Below, in pieces: positions 1 through 6,884 of a DNA stretch of 11,904 nucleotides. A program made the translations under genes and the position numbers. This DNA comes from Angelakisella sp. (GTDB taxonomy: Bacteria; Bacillota; Clostridia; Oscillospirales; Ruminococcaceae): the NCBI GenBank assembly GCA_020024515.1, contig JAHHTR010000062.1, positions 1-11,904 of the forward strand, in the 5' to 3' direction. The notes below the pieces were generated by a model. The model was not told the DNA's origin. It saw nothing but the letters and a program-made list of their open reading frames with translations, and searched no databases. Each line of letters begins with the position of its first letter. Position 1 is the stretch's first letter.

Positions 1-74
1 TCCATACCATAAGAGGTTCTTTTTGTACTGTCCGCACAAATTGGAGCAGTTCATTTATACATCAATAGGTGTTG

Positions 75-653
75 TTAGATAATTTTCTTATTGCTGAATC
101 CCAAATCTTCACCGCTGAACTTTTCGTAAGCTAAGCCAATCTTTCGGATTCTTTTGTGTATAGCACTGTGCGTTTTGAAGCCTAATTCTTCTGCGATTTT
201 TTCGAGTGTAACATCATCCATTCGCATTGTGAGTATTTTCCTGTCTGTTTCAGAAAGCGTGTCTAAAAATTTGCTGACTGCAATCGGTTCTAATACGGTA
301 CTCTCGACATTAACATTGTCGTCGGGAATGTCCCACTCCATGCTGTCTGTATTCTCTGCATACTTTTCTTTTAATTCATCAAGAGATTCAACGGATATTT
401 TTGCACGAGTATGATACCACTTACGGTAAAAATCAATTTTTTGTCGGCTCTTTCGATAATCAAAATCTTCAAAGCAGCGATATTCTGCCGCCACAGCAAT
501 GATCTCTTTCATATTGTGTTTTGCCATTATTTTAGGAACGAGCCAAGTGAATATTTCTGAGATTTCTTCTTCGGATATATATCCGAGGTCTTCGTCTACA
601 TTGCTGCTTTTTAGTATCTCCTGTGACTTAGGGATAACTCCTTCATCTTCCAT
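75..653 (-). CDS. Sigma-70 region 4-like helix-turn-helix protein
   Basis: A 192-aa acidic protein with a C-terminal sigma-region-4-like HTH at about residues 120-175. Motifs LSETDRKILTMR and LEKIAEELGFKTHSAIHKRI have the helix-turn-helix pattern that sigma factors use to contact -35 DNA. A basic-aromatic stretch (DFYRKWYHTRAK, residues 74-85) resembles small sigma-like proteins of clostridial mobile elements. No sigma region 2 is visible, so it is probably a DNA-binding regulator rather than a full sigma factor. The start is doubtful: the only Shine-Dalgarno-like run (AAAGGA) touches the ATG with no spacer. The frame stays open upstream for 12 codons to the TGA that ends the 690-977 gene. 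Either the two are translationally coupled, or they are one gene split by a nonsense codon. The exact role is unknown. Confidence 0.65.
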   Translation of the reverse strand: MEDEGVIPKSQEILKSSNVDEDLGYISEEEISEIFTWLVPKIMAKHNMKEIIAVAAEYRCFEDFDYRKSRQKIDFYRKWYHTRAKISVESLDELKEKYAENTDSMEWDIPDDNVNVESTVLEPIAVSKFLDTLSETDRKILTMRMDDVTLEKIAEELGFKTHSAIHKRIRKIGLAYEKFSGEDLGFSNKKII

Positions 654-689
654 TCCTTTAATCCAAATATAAGCTGCGTGCGCATATCT

Positions 690-977
690 TCAAGACGGCT
701 CATATCCTGAATAAATCTCCCTTTTTGCGCCAAGCCCCATAAAGGGCCACACCATAAAGGCATAAGCGTCGATTATTACCAGCTTAAAAAAATCACTTTC
801 TATTATTTCTATGGCACGACGATCTTGAAGCAATTTTCTTGGATTTCTTGGAATACTGTTTATTTCTTCTCCGCATTTATCCAAAATGCTTTTGGGAATG
901 AAATAGAACGCAGAAATATATTCTGCATTACGAAACGGTGTGATTTCTCTGTTTTTTCTTTTTAATAATATCGGCAT
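690..977 (-). CDS. Hypothetical small protein, upstream partner of the sigma-like gene
   Basis: A 95-aa protein I do not recognise. It is basic at the N-terminus (KRKNREITPFR) and has a hydrophobic, aromatic stretch near residues 66-82 (KLVIIDAYAFMVWPFMG) that is short for a membrane helix. The start is well supported: an AAAGGAGG ribosome binding site lies 8 nt before the ATG, and a consensus-like promoter lies about 75 bp upstream (1050-1078). Its TGA stop is in the same frame as the following gene, with 12 sense codons between them, so it could be the N-terminal part of a protein of about 300 aa interrupted by one stop. It is transcribed divergently from the restriction operon. Confidence 0.55.
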   Translation of the reverse strand: MPILLKRKNREITPFRNAEYISAFYFIPKSILDKCGEEINSIPRNPRKLLQDRRAIEIIESDFFKLVIIDAYAFMVWPFMGLGAKREIYSGYEPS

Positions 978-994
978 GTTTTATGCCTCCTTTC

Positions 995-1012
995 TAGAGA
1001 GTATGCTCTCTA
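995..1012. promoter_or_regulatory. 7-bp inverted repeat just upstream of the 977 gene's ribosome binding site
   Basis: TAGAGAG-TATG-CTCTCTA is a perfect inverted repeat with 7-bp arms and a 4-nt centre. It lies between the minus-strand promoter and the AAAGGAGG of the 690-977 gene, so it is in the mRNA leader. It could be a protein operator or a small leader hairpin that affects ribosome access. No binding protein can be assigned from sequence alone; the XRE regulator at 1163 and the sigma-like protein at 75-653 are the local candidates. Confidence 0.45.
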
Positions 1013-1049
1013 TTTATTAAACGACATAAAAATCTTGTTTTGTTCCTAA

Positions 1050-1078
1050 ATTATATATGAAAACATAAAAAAATTCAA
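1050..1078 (-). promoter_or_regulatory. Sigma-A-type promoter for the 977-to-75 gene pair
   Basis: On the minus strand, TTGAAT (1078-1073) and TATAAT (1055-1050) are separated by exactly 17 nt. This is a perfect -10 and a four-of-six -35 match (TTGAAT against TTGACA). The next gene downstream starts at 977 with a strong ribosome binding site, so this is its likely promoter. It stands close to and back-to-back with the plus-strand promoter of the restriction operon (1093-1122). Confidence 0.65.
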
Positions 1079-1092
1079 ACGGTTATAAGATA

Positions 1093-1122
1093 TTTACAAT
1101 TCGCTATAGCTTATGATATAAT
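1093..1122 (+). promoter_or_regulatory. Promoter of the XRE-hsdR-hsdS-prrC-hsdM operon, with candidate operators
   Basis: A perfect -10 TATAAT lies at 1117-1122, with a weak -35 at TTTACA (1093-1098, 18-nt spacer) or TTACAA (1094-1099, 17-nt spacer). An 8-bp palindrome GCTATAGC (1103-1110) sits between the two elements. A second, GTTTAAAC (1136-1143), lies just after the probable transcription start. GCTAT recurs at 1103 and 1125, exactly 22 bp or about two helical turns apart. These sites are well placed for repression by the HTH protein encoded immediately downstream, but binding is inferred. Confidence 0.55.
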
Positions 1123-1162
1123 GTGCTATGTATAAGTTTAAACAAATAGGGAGAACTGTACT

Positions 1163-1381
1163 ATGGAAATTTCTGAAATTATAAAAAACATTCGTTCTCA
1201 ACTGAGTTTATCTCAAGAAGGATTAGCAAGAGAATTACATATGGGATTCACTTCAGTTAATAGATGGGAAAACAATAAATCAAAACCCAATCAGATTGCA
1301 AGACACGCTTTGGTAGAACTTTGCAGGAAAAATAATTTAGATCAGGAATTGATAGATTTATTAGAGAAAACAACTAAGTGA
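1163..1381 (+). CDS. Small XRE-family HTH regulator, candidate controller of the R-M operon
   Basis: A 72-aa protein that is essentially one Cro/C1-type HTH domain. Residues 14-40 (LSLSQEGLARELHMGFTSVNRWENN) show the helix 2-turn-recognition helix pattern and the typical RWENxxSKP ending. The start is set by AGGGAG at 1148-1153, 9 nt before the ATG. The stop is 13 nt before hsdR, with no terminator between, so it is the first gene of the operon. The size and position resemble the controller (C) proteins of restriction-modification systems, which delay or limit endonuclease expression. Classical C proteins mostly serve type II systems, so here the role is an inference. Candidate operators lie in its promoter. 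Confidence 0.8.
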   Translation: MEISEIIKNIRSQLSLSQEGLARELHMGFTSVNRWENNKSKPNQIARHALVELCRKNNLDQELIDLLEKTTK

Positions 1382-1394
1382 AAGGTGTCGCAAT

Positions 1395-4300
1395 ATGAAG
1401 AACGAAAAACAAATTGAACTGAGTTTTATTGAAAAACTTAAAGAGTTAAAGTATATATATCGAGAAGATATTAAAGATAAAGCCTCTTTAGAGGAAAATT
1501 TTAGAAAGCATTTTCAAGAACTTAATAGGGTTAGATTAAGTGATTCTGAATTTGCAAGATTGAAAGAAAGCATCATTACACCGGATGTGTTTTCAGCGGC
1601 GAAAATCTTGAGAGAAACAAACACATTTAAAAGAGATGATGATACACCCCTACAGTATACTCTTGTAAACACAAATGATTGGTGCAAAAACGAGTATGAG
1701 GTAATTAATCAGCTGCGTATTAACACTGAAAATAGTCACCATAGATACGATGTTATTATTCTTATCAATGGCATTCCTGTTGTACAAGTTGAATTAAAGT
1801 CGCTCCAAATTACTCCTAAAAGAGCAATGGAGCAGATTGTGGATTATAAAAATGATCCGGGGAATGGATATACAAATTCCCTGCTCTGTTTCATGCAACT
1901 TTTTATTGTCAGCAATGAAAGTAATACCTACTATTTTGCCAACAACAACAAAGAGCATTTTGCTTTTGATGCTGATGAACGCTTTTTACCTGTATATCAA
2001 TTTGCCGATAAGGATAATAAAAAAATTACCCATTTGCACGATTTTTCTGAGGCTGTGCTGCGTAAATGTGCTTTGGGTGAGCTGATTAGCAAATATATGG
2101 TCTTAGTAGCAAATGAACAGAAAATGATGATTATGAGACCATATCAAATTTATGCGGTTAAAGCCATTATGGATTGCATTGAGCAAAACAGAGGAAATGG
2201 CTATATTTGGCATACAACAGGAAGCGGTAAAACCCTCACCTCTTTTAAGGCATCTACTTTGTTAAAAGATAATCGCAACATAGCAAAATGTCTTTTTGTG
2301 GTGGACAGAAAGGATCTTGACCGACAGACCAGAGAGGAATTCAATAAGTTCCAAGAGGGATGTGTGGAAGAAAACACCAATACGGAAACTTTGGTAAAAA
2401 GACTTGTTTCGGAGGACTATCGAGATAAAGTCATTGTAACGACCATTCAAAAGTTAGGATTGGCGCTTGACGACGATAATAAACGGAGTAAAGAGAAAAA
2501 GAAAAAAGGTGAGCTCACATACAAAGAGAGATTGGCGCCTTTAAAAGATAGCAGAATTGCAATTATTTTTGATGAATGCCATCGTTCACAGTTTGGAGAA
2601 AACCATAAAGCAATCAAAAACTTTTTCCCAAAGGCTCAGCTGTTTGGATTTACTGGCACACCTATTTTTGAAGAAAACGCAACTTACAAGCAAATTGATG
2701 GAACAATCGGTTCTTATACAACCACGAAGGATATTTTTGAAAAAGAACTGCATGCTTATACGATTACTCATGCCATCGATGACAGAAATGTATTACGATT
2801 CCATATTGACTACTTCAAGCCGGAAAATGACAGAGATGCTTCAAGAATCAATGAGGAACAACAAAAAAGGGCTGTGGTACAAACTATTCTGTCAAAACAT
2901 GACGCTATAACAAATAACAGAAGATACAACGCTATTTTAGCTACATCATCAATCAATGATGCTATTGAATATTACAACTTGTTCAAAGAAGCACAACAAA
3001 ATTGTATTGATGCTGACCACAGTGAATTTACGCCATTGAATATCGCCTGCGTATTCTCGCCGCCGGCGGAAGGTAATAAGGATGTTCAGCAAATTCAAGA
3101 GGAGCTTCCGCAGGAAAAAGAAGATAACAAAAAAGAACCTGATAAAAAGAAACAGGCATTGATGGGGATTATCAAAGAATATAACGAGCAGTATGGAACC
3201 AGCCATGACATCAACAATTTTGATGGGTATTATCAGGACATACAGCAAAGAATTAAAGACCAGAAATATACTAACGCAGATTATCCTCATAAAAACAAAA
3301 TTGACATTACCATTGTGGTGGATATGCTGCTGACCGGTTTCGACTCCAAATATTTGAACACTTTGTATGTGGACAAAAATTTGAAGTATCACGGGTTGAT
3401 TCAGGCATTTTCCAGAACGAACCGAGTGCTGAATGATACAAAGCCCTACGGCAACATTCTGGATTTCAGGAACCAGTCTGATGAAGTAGATAAAGCTATT
3501 GCTCTGTTTTCCGGTGAAAATAATAGTAACCGAGCAAAAGAAATATGGCTTGTTGATCCAGCACCAAAGGTTGTTGAGAAGTTGGATCAGGCAGTCAAAG
3601 AGCTGGAAGCATTTATGCAATCTCAGGGCTTGGAGTGTAAACCCGAGGAAGTAAGCAACCTAAAAGGCGACGCCGCAAGATGTGAATTTGTCAACAAATT
3701 CAAAGAAGTACAGCGTTTGAAAACGCAGTTAGAGCAGTACACGGAAATTGAAGAAAAAGACGCAGAGAAAATTGAGGAATTGTTGCCGGAGGATACTCTG
3801 CGTGCGTTCCGTGGTGCTTATATTGATGTGGCGCAAAGGCTGAAAACTGAGCAAGGAAAAGAGAACGAGGATAAAAATTCTGAAGTTGAACAGCTCGATT
3901 TTGAGTTTGTTCTGTTTTCGTCTACAATTATCGACTACGACTATATCATGGCATTAATTGCGAAATACACCCAGACCGAACCGAAAAAGCAAAAAATGAG
4001 CAAAGAACAACTCATCGGTATGCTTTCGGCTACTTCAAATTTGCTTGATGAAAGAGAAGACATCATTGAATATATCGATTCGCTTCAAGTTGGTGTGGCT
4101 TTGAATGAAAAGGAAATCAAAGCAGGGTATCAGAAATTCAGAGAACAGAAAAACAATCAGGAAATCAATATCATTGCGAAAAAACATGGCATTGAAATCC
4201 AAAGTTTGCAAGCGTTTATTCAGGAAATTATTGACCGAATGATTTTTGACGGAGAAAAACTCGGTGACCTTTTGGCACCGCTTGACCTAAGCTGGAGAGA

Positions 4301-4400
4301 AAGAACCCAAAAAGAACTGGATTTGGTGGCTGATTTGATTCCGTTGTTAAAGAGACTGGCAGATGGTCGTGAAATTGTGGGGTTGAATGCATATGAATAA
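1395..4400 (+). CDS. hsdR: Type I restriction enzyme, endonuclease/translocase subunit HsdR
   Basis: A 1001-aa motor and nuclease subunit of a type I R-M complex. It pulls DNA with ATP and cuts far from unmodified target sites. The N-terminal PD-(D/E)xK nuclease has D119, E133 and K135 (VELKS), followed by the QxxxY motif of HsdR (Q147, Y151). The SF2 helicase domains show Walker A TGSGKT (275-280), DECH box (393-396), motif III TGTP (420-423) and motif VI QAFSRTNR (670-677). A charged helical region and an HsdR-type C-terminal domain for complex assembly follow. Length is close to EcoR124 HsdR (about 1040 aa), and all catalytic residues are present, so it should be active. The ribosome binding site is AAAGGTG at 1380-1386. 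The 3' end overlaps hsdS by 14 nt. Confidence 0.96.
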   Translation: MKNEKQIELSFIEKLKELKYIYREDIKDKASLEENFRKHFQELNRVRLSDSEFARLKESIITPDVFSAAKILRETNTFKRDDDTPLQYTLVNTNDWCKNEYEVINQLRINTENSHHRYDVIILINGIPVVQVELKSLQITPKRAMEQIVDYKNDPGNGYTNSLLCFMQLFIVSNESNTYYFANNNKEHFAFDADERFLPVYQFADKDNKKITHLHDFSEAVLRKCALGELISKYMVLVANEQKMMIMRPYQIYAVKAIMDCIEQNRGNGYIWHTTGSGKTLTSFKASTLLKDNRNIAKCLFVVDRKDLDRQTREEFNKFQEGCVEENTNTETLVKRLVSEDYRDKVIVTTIQKLGLALDDDNKRSKEKKKKGELTYKERLAPLKDSRIAIIFDECHRSQFGENHKAIKNFFPKAQLFGFTGTPIFEENATYKQIDGTIGSYTTTKDIFEKELHAYTITHAIDDRNVLRFHIDYFKPENDRDASRINEEQQKRAVVQTILSKHDAITNNRRYNAILATSSINDAIEYYNLFKEAQQNCIDADHSEFTPLNIACVFSPPAEGNKDVQQIQEELPQEKEDNKKEPDKKKQALMGIIKEYNEQYGTSHDINNFDGYYQDIQQRIKDQKYTNADYPHKNKIDITIVVDMLLTGFDSKYLNTLYVDKNLKYHGLIQAFSRTNRVLNDTKPYGNILDFRNQSDEVDKAIALFSGENNSNRAKEIWLVDPAPKVVEKLDQAVKELEAFMQSQGLECKPEEVSNLKGDAARCEFVNKFKEVQRLKTQLEQYTEIEEKDAEKIEELLPEDTLRAFRGAYIDVAQRLKTEQGKENEDKNSEVEQLDFEFVLFSSTIIDYDYIMALIAKYTQTEPKKQKMSKEQLIGMLSATSNLLDEREDIIEYIDSLQVGVALNEKEIKAGYQKFREQKNNQEINIIAKKHGIEIQSLQAFIQEIIDRMIFDGEKLGDLLAPLDLSWRERTQKELDLVADLIPLLKRLADGREIVGLNAYE

Positions 4401-5568
4401 GAAGAAAGAAATAGTGCCAAAGTTAAGGTTTCCAGAATTTGTGAATGAAGATGAATGGAAAAATAAGAGAATTGAACAATTACTAACTATAGGAAATGGC
4501 TGTGACTATAAACATTTATCAAAAGGAGACATACCTGTTTATGGTTCTGGAGGATATATGTGTTCTGTCGATGATTTCCTTTATGATGGTGATAGTGTAT
4601 GTATAGGAAGAAAAGGAACCATTGATAAACCAATTTTTCTTAGAGGAAAGTTTTGGACAGTAGACACTCTTTTTTATACTCATTCATATAAAAATTGTAT
4701 TCCAAAATTTATATATAATATTTTCCAAAGAATTAATTGGTTAAAATATAATGAAGCTGGAGGAGTACCAAGCTTATCAAAAACTACTATTAATAAAATC
4801 AATATATATATTCCTAAAATTCCAGAACAACAAAAAATTGCTGATTGTTTATCCTCCATTGATGATCTGATTGACGCAGAAAGCAGAAAACTGAAAGCAT
4901 TAGAAAAATATAAAAAAGGCTTGATACAAAAGCTGTTCCCTGCTGAGGGGAAAGCTCTGCCTGAATGGAGATTTCCTGAGTTTCAAGGATGCGGAGAATG
5001 GAAGTATGAAGAAATTGGAGAAATTGGAGAAGTAATAACCGGAAAAACCCCATCTACTTCAGATAAAGCTTTGTGGGATGGTAATATCCAGTTTGTCACA
5101 CCAACAGATATTACGGAAAATAAGTACCAGCACCACACGCAAAGAACTGTTGTAAAAACTCCTAAAATGAAGGTTTTACCAAAACATACTATAATGTTTA
5201 CATGTATAGCATCTATTGGAAAAATGGCTTTATCTTTATATCCTTGTATCACAAACCAGCAGATTAACTCTATTGTTCCCAAGTCTTGTTACAACAATGA
5301 ATTTATTTATTATTCATTACTGCAAAAAACATTTTTGATAAAAACTGGATTTGCTAATTCTACATTACCTATTATTAATAAGACTGATTTTTCAAAAATA
5401 CAAGTCCCAGTAATTTTGGATAAAAAGGAACAACAAAAAATTGCGGAGTGTTTGTCGGAGGCAGATACCATGATTGAAGAACAATCAAACAAAGTTGAAC
5501 AGTTAAAAGCACATAAAAGGGGATTAATGCAGGGATTGTTTCCTTCTCTTGAGGAGGCAGATGTATGA
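4387..5568 (+). CDS. hsdS: Type I restriction enzyme, specificity subunit HsdS
   Basis: A 393-aa DNA-recognition subunit with two target recognition domains, enough for a bipartite target. TRD1 covers about residues 25-146 and TRD2 about 205-347. Each is preceded by RFPEF (14-18, 195-199) plus EW, and followed by the conserved helix starting EQQKIAxCL (147, 348) and ending in GLxQxLFP. The long helices hold the two TRDs apart and bind HsdM. TRD1 is markedly AT-rich compared with the flanking repeats, a common sign of TRD exchange. The target cannot be predicted. The start is either ATG 4387 or ATG 4393, since GTGGGG at 4376-4381 could serve both. The last four bases overlap the next gene (ATGA). 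Confidence 0.95.
   Translation: MHMNKKKEIVPKLRFPEFVNEDEWKNKRIEQLLTIGNGCDYKHLSKGDIPVYGSGGYMCSVDDFLYDGDSVCIGRKGTIDKPIFLRGKFWTVDTLFYTHSYKNCIPKFIYNIFQRINWLKYNEAGGVPSLSKTTINKINIYIPKIPEQQKIADCLSSIDDLIDAESRKLKALEKYKKGLIQKLFPAEGKALPEWRFPEFQGCGEWKYEEIGEIGEVITGKTPSTSDKALWDGNIQFVTPTDITENKYQHHTQRTVVKTPKMKVLPKHTIMFTCIASIGKMALSLYPCITNQQINSIVPKSCYNNEFIYYSLLQKTFLIKTGFANSTLPIINKTDFSKIQVPVILDKKEQQKIAECLSEADTMIEEQSNKVEQLKAHKRGLMQGLFPSLEEADV
4825..4841 (+). repeat. 17-bp direct repeat, copy 1, in hsdS
   Basis: GAACAACAAAAAATTGC encodes the start of the first conserved helix (EQQKIA) after TRD1. It is identical to 5428-5444, which follows TRD2. The repeat could serve as a short homology for loss or exchange of a TRD, but it may simply reflect conserved protein sequence. 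Confidence 0.7.
5428..5444 (+). repeat. 17-bp direct repeat, copy 2, in hsdS
   Basis: This is the second exact copy of the 4825-4841 repeat, 603 bp downstream. That is a multiple of three, so recombination between the copies would remove TRD2 and keep the reading frame, leaving a half-size HsdS. Confidence 0.7.
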
Positions 5569-6884
5569 GTATAAATGTACCGGAAATAATTTCAAAAGAA
5601 GAATATAAAAAGCTTACTAATAAAACATTAAATGCACCAGATTTCCAGCAATATAAAAGTATTGTTACTAATAATTACAAGAGATCAAATGATCGAACCG
5701 AGTACCATCTAAAAGAAGGGTTAGCAGAACAAGTCCTTATCAAATTGGACTTCATTTTCAAACGAATTGGAGAACCTCAGTTTGAGAATTTGGAAGAAAT
5801 TGCGAAGTATTTTCGAATGATGTTGGATGAAGAACGAAAAAAATACATTTTGTTATTTGCTTATAACGGTACCGGAAAAACAAGGTTATCTGCTGAATTT
5901 AAAACATTAGGTCAAACGCTAAATGAAGAAACCGGAGAAAAAACAGCAGACACATTGTATTATAATGCTTTTACGGAAGATCTTTTCTACTGGGACAATG
6001 ACTTGGAAAACGATACAGATCGATTTTTAAAATTGAACAGTGATTCCAGATTTTTTTCTGGGTTAAAAGAGTTGGAAATGGAAAGCCGAATTAGGCCTTT
6101 TTTGCATCGGTATGCTGACTTCGATTTTACAATTGATTATGACGAATACAAAATTAGCTTTTATAGAAATGTGACGATTGAAGGAATCAGTCAAAGAATA
6201 GACAATATCAAGGTATCCCGTGGCGAAGAAAATATATTTGTTTGGTGTTTTTTCTTGGCAATTATGCAGTTGGTTGTTGATAAAGAGGAATCTTATAGTT
6301 GGGTCAAATATATCTATATTGATGATCCAATTTCATCTCTGGATGATAACAATGTTATTGCAGTGGCAAGTCATTTAGCGAACCTAATGAGTGATGCGGA
6401 TATCAAGGTTATAATTTCATCACATCACACTCTTTTCTATAATGTTCTATGTAATGAGATTAAAAATCCGGAAAGACTGTTTTTTCAAAGACTAACAAAA
6501 AACGGACTATACATATTAAAAGATACAAGCAACACACCGTTCTTTTACCATGTCGCATTATTAAAAGAGTTGAAGAAAGTTGCTGATTCAGGGAAAATCT
6601 ATAGTTATCATTTTAATATTCTTAGGAATGTTTTAGAAAAAACGGCTGCTTTTCACGGTTATCAGCATTTTTCATCGTGTCTACGAATAGATAATGATGA
6701 TGATTTCATTGTCCATAAAAGAATGGTTAATATTATGAGTCATGGAAATTATTCTGTTTTTGAGCCAGCTCCGTTGGCAGATGATAATAAGGAGTATTTT
6801 CGAAATATATTAGAAAATTTTTTGGAAGATTATAAGTTCAATCAAAGGATATTTGATACAGAACAGGCACAGGAGGACAACTGA
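5565..6884 (+). CDS. prrC: PrrC-like anticodon nuclease with ABC-ATPase domain, R-M-linked abortive-infection toxin
   Basis: A 439-aa protein encoded inside the hsd operon. The N-terminal two-thirds is an ABC-type ATPase: Walker A at 99-106 (AYNGTGKT, with Ala replacing the usual first Gly), signature-like VSRGEEN (217-223), Walker B plus D-loop YIYIDDPISSLDDNN (249-263), and H-loop SSHH (285-288). The C-terminal part has R354-x3-E358 (ILRNVLEKT) and, 35 residues later, H393 (MSHGN). This matches the Arg-x3-Glu...His triad of the E. coli PrrC tRNA-Lys anticodon nuclease. The lack of a long coiled coil and zinc hook argues against RloC. PrrC is kept latent by its type Ic R-M partner and is set off when phages block restriction. 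The start overlaps hsdS (ATGA), with GAGGAGG 7 nt upstream. The tRNA target here is unknown. Confidence 0.82.
   Translation: MSINVPEIISKEEYKKLTNKTLNAPDFQQYKSIVTNNYKRSNDRTEYHLKEGLAEQVLIKLDFIFKRIGEPQFENLEEIAKYFRMMLDEERKKYILLFAYNGTGKTRLSAEFKTLGQTLNEETGEKTADTLYYNAFTEDLFYWDNDLENDTDRFLKLNSDSRFFSGLKELEMESRIRPFLHRYADFDFTIDYDEYKISFYRNVTIEGISQRIDNIKVSRGEENIFVWCFFLAIMQLVVDKEESYSWVKYIYIDDPISSLDDNNVIAVASHLANLMSDADIKVIISSHHTLFYNVLCNEIKNPERLFFQRLTKNGLYILKDTSNTPFFYHVALLKELKKVADSGKIYSYHFNILRNVLEKTAAFHGYQHFSSCLRIDNDDDFIVHKRMVNIMSHGNYSVFEPAPLADDNKEYFRNILENFLEDYKFNQRIFDTEQAQEDN

Noticed and set aside
1..54. Possible start of a minus-strand gene at ATG 54 (MNCSNLCGQYKKNLLWYG) running off the window
   Set aside because: There is no ribosome binding site and only 18 codons are visible; this is too little to support a gene.
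2949..3620. Long minus-strand open frame of 223 codons inside hsdR
   Set aside because: It is the antisense shadow of the hsdR helicase region, with no ribosome binding site; its cysteine- and phenylalanine-rich composition is typical of antisense translation.
4387..5568. Phase-variable (invertible) hsdS locus
   Set aside because: Only one hsdS, no inverted hsdS copies and no tyrosine recombinase are present; only short direct repeats are seen.
5565..6884. Reading the ABC-ATPase as RloC or as a RecF/SMC-type repair protein
   Set aside because: RloC is much longer, with a coiled coil and zinc hook that are absent here. The R-x3-E...H C-terminus and the position within hsd fit PrrC better.
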